A DNA stretch of 31,257 nt from Collybiopsis luxurians FD-317 M1 (lineage: Eukaryota; Basidiomycota; Agaricomycetes; Agaricales; Omphalotaceae): the NCBI GenBank assembly GCA_000827265.1, contig KN834902.1, positions 26,880 to 58,136 of the forward strand. The letters are read 5' to 3'. The position numbers and the translations under genes were made by a program. Positions 21,054-31,257 of the stretch are shown here, piece after piece; the first letter of the stretch is position 1, and each line of letters opens with the position of its first letter. Below the pieces are notes generated by a model. It did not search any database, was not told where the DNA came from, and was given only the letters and a program-made list of their open reading frames with translations.

Positions 21054-24000
21054 TTAATTTGGTCTGGTTGCACCATTTTCAAGCAGCAACTTGACAACAG
21101 TTTCATTGCCTCCCTGCATAGCCGCCTGGAGTGTATTATAGAAATCACCCTGGGCATTCACATCTGCAACATTTTCAAGTAGCAACTTGATAACAGCTTC
21201 ATTGCCTCCTTGTGCAGCTGCATAAAGTGCATTCCCATATTTACCACCCTGGGCATTCACATCTGCACCATTTTCTAGCAGCAACTTGACAATAGTTTTG
21301 TTGCCTCTGCCTGCAGCTGCCTGGAGTGCATTCCCATATTTACCACCCTGCGCATTCACATCTGCACCATCTTCAAGCAGCAACTTGACAACAGCTTTGT
21401 CAGTTATGTTTGCAGCTGCCTGAAGTGCATTCCCATATTTATCACCCTGGGCATTCACATTTGCACCATTTTCAAGTAGCAACTTGCCAACAGCTTTATT
21501 GCCTACATTTGCAACCACCCTTGGCATTCACATTTGCACCATTTTCAAGCAGCAACTTAACAATAGTTTCATTGCCTCCCAGTGCAGTTGCCTGGAGTGC
21601 ATTCCCATATTCACCACCCTGGGCATTCACATCTGCATCATTTTCAAGCAGCAAATTGACAACAGCCTCATTGCCTCCCCGCACAGTTATCTGAAGTGCA
21701 TTCCCATATAAACCACCTGGGGCATTTACATCTGCACCATTTTCAAGCAGCAACTTGACAACAGCTTCATTGGCACTCTGCGCAGCTGCCTGGAGTGCAT
21801 TCCCATATATACCACCCTGGGCATTCACATCTGCACCATTTTCAAACAGAAGTGCAGGCCAATATCCACCACCCTGGGCATTCACATCTGCACCATTTTC
21901 AAGCAGCAACTTGATAACAGCTTCATTGCCTCCCTGCACAGCTATCTGAAGTGCATTCCCATGGAAACCACCCTGGGCATTCACATCTGCACCATTTTCA
22001 AGCAGCAACTTGACAACAGCTTCATTGCCTCCCTGCACAGCTATTTGAAGTGCATTCCCCTGGGCATTCATGTCTGCACCATTTTCAAGCAGCAACTTGA
22101 CAACAGTTTCATTGTCTCCATGTGCAGCTGCCTGGAGTGCATTCTGATACCAACCACCCTTGGCATTTACATCTGCACCATTTTCAAGCAGTAGCTGTAC
22201 AACTGCTTTATTACTATCATCTAAGTCTGCCCAATGTGCATTTATATATTGACCTCCTTGAGCAATTAAATATTCACTTCTAATTCCAAGATGCAATTCA
22301 TCAATCAATTTGTGGTCCTGTTGTACAGCAGCTTGTAATGCATTTCCCCATTTTCCACAATTTGAATAATGTATGACAGTACATCTGATTGCAACCCTTT
22401 GTTTTCATAATGAGCTCTTCTTTTCTCCATTAATATATCTTGTACTCTCTTTGTTAATCCATTTTCTGCTGCATAGTATAGAGCTGTGCCCATTTCCCAT
22501 GTATTCCATGCAGCCCATTGCTTCTCATATTGCTCTCGCCACAACAAAAAGCCATTGCAAGAGTCTGTCAATATATCTTTTGTCAGGCTTTCAAGTGGAC
22601 CACCTTGTTGCTTCCCTCCCATGCACCTTGCATGTACTGGCCAGTACTGGCATGCATAGTTCCATAGATGGAATTTCTCATGTCCATCTTTCTCCTCTTC
22701 TATATCTGCCACATGCATTATGTAAATAATGCATGCTTGAGCTATCATATCATCAGCAAGCAGTTTATTAATAGCAAACATATTTTTGCCTTGAGTCCAC
22801 ATATTATATTTAATGAGGAATTCCTTGACTGAAGCATGTGCAAACTGGGCCACATTGTCACTTCCTATGCCAACAAGGTTAGAGTCCACAATAGAATCTA
22901 GTCTTAGCCTCATGCCTCTGTTATTTTTTACAGTTTGCTTTGGAACATTTATTGCAATAATATCTCTTACTTGGAACACATTCAAATGCTCATATGCATA
23001 GAGCAACCAGAGCAGCAAATGATGAGCATCTTTTGCCTGTTTTCCTCTCTCTGCTTTTTTCATTGCTTTTGAGTATATATCTTCCAGGTCCTTAGGCAAA
23101 TTCTTCAAAACTTCTTCCACTGCTTCTGCATCAACACACTCTTTCACTTCTCTTAACTGACACTCAGCCCACCGAAATCTGTATATTTCTTCAGTATCAG
23201 TAGCATTACCTTCTTTTGTGTAATACAAATACTCACTGTCCATCAGCCCCATTCTTTAAAGTCTCCTGTACCTGTTTCCAGTATGTTTCTTTTGAATCAA
23301 AGTTATACTCAGCACTGAGTATCTTAGACTGAATATATCTCTCAATATCAACTTCAGTATGCGAAGGCTCATTACCCAGTATAATTTTTAGTGCACTTTG
23401 CTCAACTCCAGTATCAACAGAATTCCTACTAGTCACAACAATCCACAATTTCCGTGAGAATTGATGTAACCAGGCCGTGACTTTTGAGGCCTCTTCTGCA
23501 CATTCATCCATTGCATCTACAAGAAGATATCCTCCATTTCTCTGCACAATAATAACCTTCAGAATTTCCTCCAATTCTTTAATTGCTGGTTTTTCACATT
23601 CTTTGAGTTTTTTGTACAGTTTATACAAGTCTGGATTGATGCCTTCATTCTCAAGTCCCATTTGTGAGACAAGAGATAAAAGAAATCCACGATAAGTGGA
23701 TTTGTTCCCTGTGTTATCTCGGATATCAAAATAATGATACCAGAAAGCATCAGTATCCATGTCCGAGAGATCTTCCCAAATTGTAGTGCTTTTTAAATGA
23801 TAAGTCTTTCTTCAGTTTCTTTAATGCATTTGATTGGTTACCTTAAGACTGTTTTCCCTGATCCAGCTACAGGTTTCCAGCATGAGGATGAGTCTGGATG
23901 AAGCACTGAAAAAATCTGGTTTTACCTTTGCCTTGGATCCAAAGAATGCTGGGTTGACTTTTCCACTTCTGGTATTCAGGATGGCTCAGGATCCATTGTC

Positions 24001-24225
24001 CAGTTCCCTCAGTTTTTTTGTCCGCAGCATCTGCACAATTAGCTGAACAGTCTGGGGCTTGAAGCCAATGATGGATTTCGTGGACTCCATTTCATGCTGG
24101 TGAACATTAATGATGTAGAATATTGACATTATGCATTTGAATGAGAACTTACTGCTGACTGCAAATTGGCCACCATAAATGGTGAAATGGTGTGCATTAG
24201 GAAATATATTTCCTATTTCTTGCAT
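21054..24225 (-). pseudogene. NLR2: NACHT-ankyrin receptor, disrupted paralogue of NLR1
   Basis: The exon plan equals NLR1 base for base in exons 1-4: 24153-24225 (73 nt), 23926-24096 (171), 23842-23866 (25), 23237-23788 (552); then 21054-23178. Walker A GKAGSGKT, Walker B LLVDAMDEC and about 13 ankyrin units are present. Lesions: exon 2 opens with TGA at 24092-24094 where NLR1 has CGT; a single-base loss at about 22355-22372 relative to NLR1 (CTGTCCTACATTAAC region) ends the frame at 22305; a roughly 25-nt out-of-frame deletion near 21515 removes half an ankyrin unit. Other units are shortened in frame (GGYWPALLFENGADVN). The 3' end is real: after LLLENGATRPN comes a stop at 21054. A shorter product starting inside exon 4 cannot be excluded but would lack Walker A. 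Confidence 0.83.
21060..22220 (-). repeat. Ankyrin repeat array of NLR2
   Basis: About thirteen 33-residue units of the same type as NLR1 (VVKLLLENGADVNAQGG, then YGNALQAA). Several are incomplete. One lacks about 22 bases in the NALQ region, one has lost half its length (near 21850), and one has an out-of-frame loss (near 21515). Such length changes in a homogenised array suggest slippage or unequal exchange between units. Confidence 0.8.
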
Positions 24226-25385
24226 ATTAGTAAACTATCCAGAACATAACTATCCAGGCTTTCAATACCTGACATTGCTCTTGAAATACCCTCTGTAAAT
24301 CTCTGATGCTCAAAGATGGTGATGAAGAACAGGGAAAAAAGAATGATCGAGCTTTTGAACCCTTCTTATGTGTTTTTGAACAAGGTTTAATCATTCGTCT
24401 TCCATTTACCTAGGGTCCAGATCCAGTGATGGAAATAGCGGTTTTGATGCGAGCCAGAATGAGGGTACTGATGTTCTTGACTTGGTCATGTTGCATTTTT
24501 TGCATGATCCGGATTCACTGTTTAAATATTGACAGATAATGACATATATTTTAAAAAAACTTTCAGACTAGAATGGCCCATGACAGTGCGCGTGCGAACT
24601 AGGAAACGTGTAGGAAACGCGTGCAGATTTCTCAAAGTGGGTCCGGCGATCTCCGAGAACAACTCCAAAATCGATGTATTCATCCAAGGTCTCGTGAGTC
24701 GTTACCCTTGATCTGCCTCTTGAATGCCAAGTCATTTGACAGCTACTGCGCCATAAGATGTATGAACATGCGCTTGACTGGAAGACAATTTCCAATAAAT
24801 CCACGGGGCAAGGCGGTTTTGTGCGGTGAAACTGGGTTTGTCCACTCTCCTAGATTGCCGTTATATCCACGAGCCTGGAACACTAGGTTGATGAGAGTCC
24901 TAGTAGTGCTACATAAGGCCGGAGAGAACCACTGCGCTGATATTGAAAAAATCCTTTTTTTTTTTATGAATACAAGCAAGACTCTCATTTACAAAATTAT
25001 AACTGACGTATGTCCAAAAAGAACAGGTACGAGCAACAAAGGAGAAGAGTAATGACGAACTCACGAGATTGTTACGGAGTCCAGAGCTCATTGACATTCA
25101 ACATCTTGCTCTCTTCACTCACGGTCATAAGTTATGGTCCAAATTTCTCCTGGAAGCTGTCCCTTCGCCCCTTTTGCTCTATCGCTGCTGAATCTCTTGT
25201 ACAACCCTTTCTCTTTTTCTCTCTGTCCTTGCTATATTCATCCGGCTGTCGCTTGCAACATTTGTACTCAGGATGATGGGATGATGACGAAGAGCCTCAT
25301 CGGGGTTGAAGAATCGCGAATGCTTGTAAGCCCTCATTTTGTTGCCTGTGATCGTCCCGCTGACAAGCTTTTACAGAATCGCCTA
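24226..25385. other. Spacer upstream of NLR2, counterpart of 2690-4190
   Basis: No supportable gene. Blocks such as 24570-24730 match the spacer upstream of NLR1, including the CATCCAAGGTCTCG area. An extra T run is present at about 24955-24965. It is presumably the NLR2 promoter region plus diverged spacer. Confidence 0.5.
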
Positions 25386-26838
25386 ATGCAGAACAGCGAG
25401 TGTTATATTGACCTGAAAGCCATCGCATATCTGGCTTCGAATCTCAACGAGACGTTCAAGGACCTTACAAAAGACATGTGGATCTTCTTGGCACCGATCC
25501 CTCATTCAACAAACACCCCTCTCGAGTGCGTCTCCCGAAGGACCTATGAACATGCCTCTCATGCTTCTCCTCTCGAATTAGTGTTCCAGCCAGACCTTGT
25601 CATACGCGTGTTCAAGTGGATCCTTCACGTTGATCGTTGCAAAGTGGTGCGGATCATCGAGTACGCGACTAGCTCTAATATACTCTATATCGTCTACTGA
25701 CGGTGAAAGAGTAGCTCAGTACTCAGGAGCTACGGCTATGTTGTTCTATCAATGCCTTCCAGGAAATCAATTTGAACTTAAGATAGAAAGCTATCTCACG
25801 TTCCTCATTACCCATCCTACCAGCCTCGCAAACATGTTGGCGTAGCTCATTGCTCCAAAATGGACGTCACCGACTCAGAGAATCACAGTACTCCCACTTT
25901 CTTCACATTTCTGAACAAGGACGGATCCGCGGGTTAGGTTATCGCAGGTAGGATATTCAACAGGAGGATTTGATGAGTTTTTGGTACGTTTCTTGTCTGC
26001 CCAGGATACAACTTTTTCTCTGATCCGACTTTTTGTAGCATCCAGCTAATCTGGCAATTCCGCTTGACTTTGTTCTATCCGTTCTATCCAAGTTCCTGCT
26101 CTCCACGATAACCATGAGCTAGCCTCAACGCCGATGGATGACCAGGCGCTTCGACTGAAATCATGCCATTGCTGAAGGATTGAGTTATGCCCAGTCAGAG
26201 TCCATTTTATGTACGTTCTTGGCTGAGCTTTTCTAGTTTTTCTTGCGAGATGACTGACGTGGTTGTATCTCAGCTGATCGACGACAACTCAAAGCCGTCA
26301 AAGGTCCAACACGTCCATTCCACGGTGCTCACCCACTATCGATGGAAGATGAAGCGTTGGGGTACTTTCCTCCTCCCTCAATGGTATGGGGTGATACCAT
26401 CATCCTGGACCTCCTTCCTCCGCCGCTGTTTTTTTTTCGGTACTGGACATCGGATACCTCGCGCGCATGGTTTGGATGTTCTCTCAGCAACGTTGATCTC
26501 TCTCAGGCTCTCTTGACCATCTTCTTCGACATTATGCTCATGGTGGGAAATTGGTATTCCTATGCACCCCCGAGGATGTGCTGCGGAGCTATAGTACCCT
26601 CCGGAGCACTGTAAAACCCATATTCCGTACTGAAGGCATATCCATGGACGAGAAAGCACGAATGCCAGTACAGGGCTTGCTTAAAACCTTGTGGGAGCAC
26701 ATTATTACCCCTGGAGTATCAATATGCAGTTTGTACGCCGGCATTTGCGACGGACGTGATCGCGCTGGTGGAAGATTTGGTAAGGGAGGATGTAGGGCAG
26801 AGCAGGGAGAGGCCGGAGAGAGAAGGAGCGGGGGATGA
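25386..26838 (+). pseudogene. Decayed ORF of unknown family, copy 2
   Basis: From ATG 25386 the frame is open to 25700 (MQNSECYIDLKAIAYLASNL, later QPDLVIRVFKWILHVDRC). Similarity to copy 1 then continues in another frame (SSTDGERVAQ, near 25690-25845), so at least one frameshift is present. Later blocks (26250-26345, 26400-26610) match 5010-5160 and 5165-5365 of copy 1. The end reads TPEDVLRSYSTLRSTVKPIF, then GLLKTLWEHIITP. This last phrase reminds me weakly of the lead-in to CHAT domains of agaric TPR-CHAT proteins, but the following motif is missing and I do not assign it. The family is unrecognised. Confidence 0.35.
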
Positions 26839-27184
26839 ATACGGATGCTGGCGTGCTTTCGGCCCCTCGTTGAGGCGAGACAAGATATGGCGATGAGTTT
26901 AGCATCTTCCTGCATTTGCATAGGCTGTAGGCCGGGGCTTCCCTGACGCGGCATCATCGTAGCTTGGCTTTTTCATTTGGCAGTCGTAGAGGCAATGTAG
27001 AGAAGGTATCGTATGTAAACAGTTTAATTTTGTCCGACGTACTCTAGAGTCTAGTGGATAACATCGTATGAAGTATTCGCCACAATGTGCCTATGTATCT
27101 ATCTAGAGAAGAGGTCCGCTGCCACTGTAGCACTATAGCAACAATGCAAACTCTGTATAGCAATAGCAAACTTGAAGATGCGAG
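26839..27184. other. Intergenic, no gene seen
   Basis: Short ORFs on both strands show no domain or similarity to other parts of the window. The interval separates the decayed ORF from the start of recognisable Dicer sequence in copy B. Confidence 0.45.
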
Positions 27185-29417
27185 CGGGAGAATCGTCCTT
27201 TCCTCGAGCATGGTACAAAAAATCTGTTATGACTATATCCAAAACTGCATCTCTGAGAAATTCCATCCCCTCATATGAGATCGTGCTGTAGTCTTCTCAA
27301 CACGACGGATACGTTAATGCTTCGAGAAGGCGACGATAGCGTCCAAGAATTTTGGCTTCCTCCTCCTCCCCAGCTGGATCCCATCTCCATCACACTGAAT
27401 CATACACCTTGAACGTTGCCCTTCTGTACACTATCCCAATATAAATCGGATATCAAAACCCCTCCCCGAATTCCTCCGCAGGAACTCTAACTAAATCCGC
27501 GTTGTCCACAACTTTCCATTTATTCTCTCACCCTGCCCACCGAGTTTCCATTCTTCATCACCTGAAAACTGTCCTCCTCCACCCTCATAGTGCAAAAACA
27601 AATACGCAAAATGCACCACCTCTTCGAGACGGACATACTCGGGTGTTGAGTGTTGGGCAGTGGACGTATTCAGTTCAGAGCGGGTTTGACAGTGAAAGAG
27701 TTTAAATTAGTCTCTAACATACTTGATGGACATGAGTAACAGCAATGCGTGTAAAGAATAGGATTGACTTACCGAAAAGCCTTATCAACGTTTCCACCCA
27801 AAACAGGACACCCACTCCCCACCCCCACACCCCCCTCCTCAAACATCATCACAAACGTACTCCTCCTCCTTGCGCTTCCCCAACTCTGCACCCACAACGC
27901 CATATTCACCAGCCGATCCCACCTTATCACGCATTCACACGCCTGCACATCAATTCCCTCCTCCGCAACCGCCATCGACATGATGAGATTCTTCTCTCCA
28001 AGTCTAAAATCCACCAGAATTCCATTCTGCATTTGTTTGACAAATTGCGGGTGGCGCGGAGGAATGCGTGTCAGTGTGAACTGTCTGGCGCACCCAACAG
28101 AGGACCGACGTGGAATTGGATTGGGTGACCAGGAGGATGTGAGGAGAGGTGGGAGAGCGCAAGGATGACATCTCGGCGTTGGACAAAGACGAGCGCAGAG
28201 AAGGACTCGTTGACTTTTTCCGCTTCTTCTTTTTCGCTCAAGAGACACTGAAGGCATGACATATTCAGCTGAAGAACCAGACCCAGACCCAGAAGCAGCT
28301 TTCTTCACATTCTCAATCACCTCCCAGACGAACCAATCCGTCGCCCACACCCCAACCTCACTCAAAATCTCCTTCGTAGCACGCACGAAATCCCTCAGCC
28401 CTTTATGCGTGAACGTCCCCTCGTTCGCGATTGTCTTGGACAGTCTCTGGTCCAGACGCACGTACTTGGGGGTGCCAGGGGCTTTTTGGGAAAGCTGGTT
28501 GTGGAGGGATTTGATGTAGGGGTCGTTGGAGATGTCGAGGTGGTTGGTGGCATATTCGAGTGCGGCGAGGTTGGTGGAAAAGGGAGGGTTGGAGATACTG
28601 GGAGGGTTGTACATGATGTGTTTGAACGTTGGACGGTGGACGTACTCGGCGAGTTCGGAGCGGGTTTGACGGGGAGATACGATAACAGAATCTAAGTTTG
28701 TTTCTATCATACTTTTGAATTGATGTGAGCAGAGAAACGAAGGTAGTAAAGAACAACTTACCGGAAAGCTTTATCGACGTTACCACCAAAGATAGGACTT
28801 GCAGTAAGGCCCATGATCATAGGCCTCTGGATCCGCCTCTGGCTAGACGCGATACCGGTAAGACTAGGATCCCTAGGGGGGAGTTTGTGATAGATCTCCT
28901 GCATAATTCGGTTATACGGATCGTTATCGACGGCATGGTGAGCCTCATTGAAGATGATCAAACCGATATCAACACCCATCAGGATATAGCCGTGGCGCAG
29001 GGCATCGAGTAGGACCTGCGGAGTGGAAACCATGACTCAATGAGTGGAGAGGACGCTTTTCCACAGTGAAGCATCCTTCCATTGGTCCGGGGCTAGGGCT
29101 CCCGATATGAGGCCGACAGAGACAGGGAGCGCGTCTTTGATGATGTTGCACTGTTGCTCACAAAGGGCGACAGTAGGTGCTAGAAACCACGACAGTTGAG
29201 AAAATCAATTCATTTTACACTGAGAGAGACATACCTTTTCCAATTCTCGTTCACTTTCGTGTTTCAAACGTAGAACCGCGATGTGAGTCTTCCCAGAACC
29301 AGTATCCATCGCAATGATAATGTTCCTTTGCAAGCTTTCATCGAGCATTTCTTGCTGATATCCCCTCGCCTTGATAGGAACTCCATTCACCGAAACTGAA
29401 CTGATATTTTCGGTCAT
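27185..29417 (-). pseudogene. dcl: Dicer-like remnant, copy B, shuffled and truncated
   Basis: Exon 1 (29235-29417) is open: [10 protein letters not shown]..., GSGKT intact, GTATGT donor. The intron 1 acceptor is gone: the last 14 bases of the copy A intron, with CCCCAG, are missing. Exon 2 has TGA at about 29037-29039 (copy A CGA). Exon 3 (28711 down) is open at first, then a 122-bp deletion between two TGAAGG copies shifts the frame at 28250-28255. The helicase-C part (AEEGIDVQACECVIRWD) follows to about 27811, where it is fused to a second exon 2/exon 3 joint (GGNVDKAFR; 27640-27810). That is fused to a PAZ-to-IIIa segment (27345-27640, matching 16205-16530) and then to an RNase IIIb fragment (27185-27345, matching 14380-14545). 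RNase IIIa and the C terminus are absent. It cannot make a Dicer. Confidence 0.82.
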
Positions 29418-31138
29418 CGCTGGTAGTGGCGAAAGATGTCGATGAGGGGAAACCGCAACGCTAGAAGCTCAAATTTATAAAGGGGATTGCGCGCCTAAGA
29501 GCTACAAGGAAAAGCCTTTGATGAAGCTGCGGATTCTAAGGATGTAAATGACCATTCATGAGGTTGAGACTGAGTTTGAACCTTCATCAGATATCCCGAG
29601 CTGAAAGAATGTCAAGGCAGACTAACAGCATGAGCAATATCGGCAGAAAGAAAAAATACATTAGACGCCCAAGACGCGTCCCGGCTGACCACCTCGGCGC
29701 TTAACGTTTCAATTCCGACTCGGGTGCTGCGCAGCAGAAGGTTGATGTCTAAAGAAAACATGAGGAGATAGTAATAGTATTGCTCTGGCGAAATTGTGAA
29801 TAATCTATGAACCTTATTCAGTATACAGTATGAACATAGAATACGTTCCGGGCTCGTATTCACTGCGAGAATCAAAATTCATCCGACGCATCGATTACCC
29901 TACAAAGATAATACTTATTTGCTCGTGCAGATTGCCTAAAAAAAGCAAATCCCTAATCTAAATAAACTCTACATTATCTACATTAACAACCCAATGGCAT
30001 TCTAGACAAAAAGTCCAACAAGTCCACAAAAAAAGAAAAAAAGGAAACAGGAAAAACAAGTGGTCCCGGTCAACCCGGCTCTCATCACTGAAAGACCTAC
30101 GAACATGCCGAACATGCCGAACATGCCTCTCTTTTTTGACATGGTGTTCCCGCCTGATTTTAAAAATTTATCATGGTTCTATCTTACCTTTAGCTATATT
30201 AGTACTGCAGCGGCTCGGCTAGCCGCAAGTTGACTTGATCAGCTGCGGCTACTAGCTAAACTAAGGCTGGCTGAGCACTCCTTCAGCTAGCTCAAGCTGG
30301 TGGCGTTCAAACCAGACAAAATAAGCATAGAGTAAATATGTTTCCCATAGGCAGCAGCATTGCAAGTAGGGACTGTGAAGGACCCCGGCTGCCACTATCA
30401 CGCCAGTGACATTTACCTGGTTTTCTTATCCTCAAGCCAAGCTTGTACTAAGCCGAACATTGTGGCTTGAAGCCGAGTGTGAACTCGGCTGAATGGAACC
30501 GGCTGTCAGCTCATGCTTAAGCGACCGATCAGCTCTAGCTATCAGTCATCTAAATTGCAAGCTGCGGCAACACCAGGCCATATCTTGTCCCTCTGACCAT
30601 TTTACATCAATCAGCTGGATCATGTTTGAATCACCCATTTCTTCCTTTGAGCCTCTTCAACACAAGGTGCCTCACAGCTGTTTTTTAAGTTCTACGCCAC
30701 TTTCCAATCCCTTAGTTGTTCTTACTCAACCTGGAGGTACTAGATGAGTAGTGCTTTTGATGCAATGGTTGTCATCCAATGGCACATTTGTTAAGAATAT
30801 GGCCTACATATATTTCAATACCAAGTTACCTAGAGATTCCTAAACATTTTGTCCTAGTTCTATGGAGTTAATATCTTCAAAAGCTATGCAAGATGAATTT
30901 TGCCAATCTATCGTGAACTATCCTCACCTGAATTTAAAATAGAGACAACTTTGTACCTGTACAGGTGATATTAAAGCTCTGCTGCATTGACATGCTTCTT
31001 GGCTTAGGTGTGATTTGATGCTCTTTCAGTCATATTTTTTTTCAACAAATGTTGCACCCTCCCCTGTGGCTTCAGACCCAATGAACTTCCTTGTCAATTG
31101 TGATTTTGATCAATCATATGCCCCCTGCAAAATGGGCA
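29418..31138. repeat. Second copy of the Dicer/NLR spacer
   Basis: Matches 19245-20880 in the same order and orientation, with scattered substitutions and indels, for example extra bases at about 30500-30540. Similarity stops abruptly after TGCAAAATGG at 31138, whereas copy A continues toward the NLR2 stop. No gene is seen. Confidence 0.8.
29947..30203. repeat. 257-bp island, second copy
   Basis: Counterpart of 19750-20006 with one base difference. In this copy the plus-strand ORF that begins at the ATG in the island is closed by TAG at its fifth codon, which argues that conservation is not at the protein level on that strand. Confidence 0.82.
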
Positions 31139-31257
31139 CATCAGGAAAAATGACCTGAAGCCCAGGCTTCCCAGGGACCCCCCCCCAAATCCTAGGGAGC
31201 CTCAGGATCCCTGAGAATCCCCTGGGGTGACCTGGGCTCCCTGGAACCTCTGAGGCC
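31139..31257. repeat. CCTGGG/AGGGATCC-rich sequence at window end
   Basis: Dense, partly self-complementary CCTGGG, CCCAGG, TCCCTGG and CCTCAGGATCC words begin exactly where the duplicated spacer stops matching. The composition differs sharply from the AT-rich spacer before it. It may be the end of an inserted element or a minisatellite; too little is visible to decide. Confidence 0.5.

Noticed and set aside
27769..28710. 313-codon minus-strand ORF as a functional short Dicer-like protein
   Set aside because: It joins exon 3, a frameshifted stretch, helicase-C and an exon 2 end across deletion points. The frame is open by chance, motif order is scrambled and intron 1 cannot be spliced normally.

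Overview
The window looks like nuclear DNA of a mushroom-forming fungus (Agaricomycetes, Basidiomycota). The evidence is many 50-67 nt introns with GT..AG ends, TTAGGG-type telomeric repeats, a STAND receptor starting with an NFTIYGGQF-like leader and a DWLQAPDCSANRADA-type linker before NACHT, and a Dicer-like protein laid out as in agaric Dicers. No prokaryotic feature was seen. Gene models were built by hand from splice sites and reading-frame continuity, and no database search was possible.

Layout. 1-2689 (-): a NACHT-ankyrin receptor (NLR1), open throughout the visible part and cut by the window start. 2690-5375: a spacer with a decayed ORF. 5918-7601 (-): an alpha/beta-hydrolase gene that appears broken at three places. 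9594-10588 (+): an intact four-exon, seven-helix membrane protein. 10642-11058: a 417-bp TIR element flanked by TA, with telomere-like repeats in its core. 12004-13003 (-): an intact two-exon short-chain dehydrogenase/reductase. 13828-19244 (-): a nearly full-length Dicer-like gene (copy A) with several lesions, including a 450-bp foldback MITE inside a coding exon. 19245-21053: intergenic. 21054-24225 (-): a second NACHT-ankyrin gene (NLR2) with the same exon plan as NLR1 but broken. 24226-26838: the same spacer and decayed ORF as after NLR1. 27185-29417 (-): a second, shuffled Dicer remnant (copy B). 29418-31138: a copy of 19245-20880. 31139-31257: an unrelated CCTGGG-rich sequence.

The main structure is a repeating module, read on the minus strand as NLR - about 1.8 kb spacer - Dicer - spacer. 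It is present about twice here, with an extra NLR half at the left edge. Intracellular receptor genes of the self/non-self type and RNA-silencing genes have therefore been copied together as one block. In this window only NLR1 remains open. Both Dicer copies and NLR2 carry independent disabling changes. The copies are diverged by eye, except for a 257-bp intergenic island that differs at one base only.

The single-copy genes in the middle (hydrolase, membrane protein, SDR) look like ordinary metabolic or accessory genes, and nothing shows that they act with the NLR/Dicer module.
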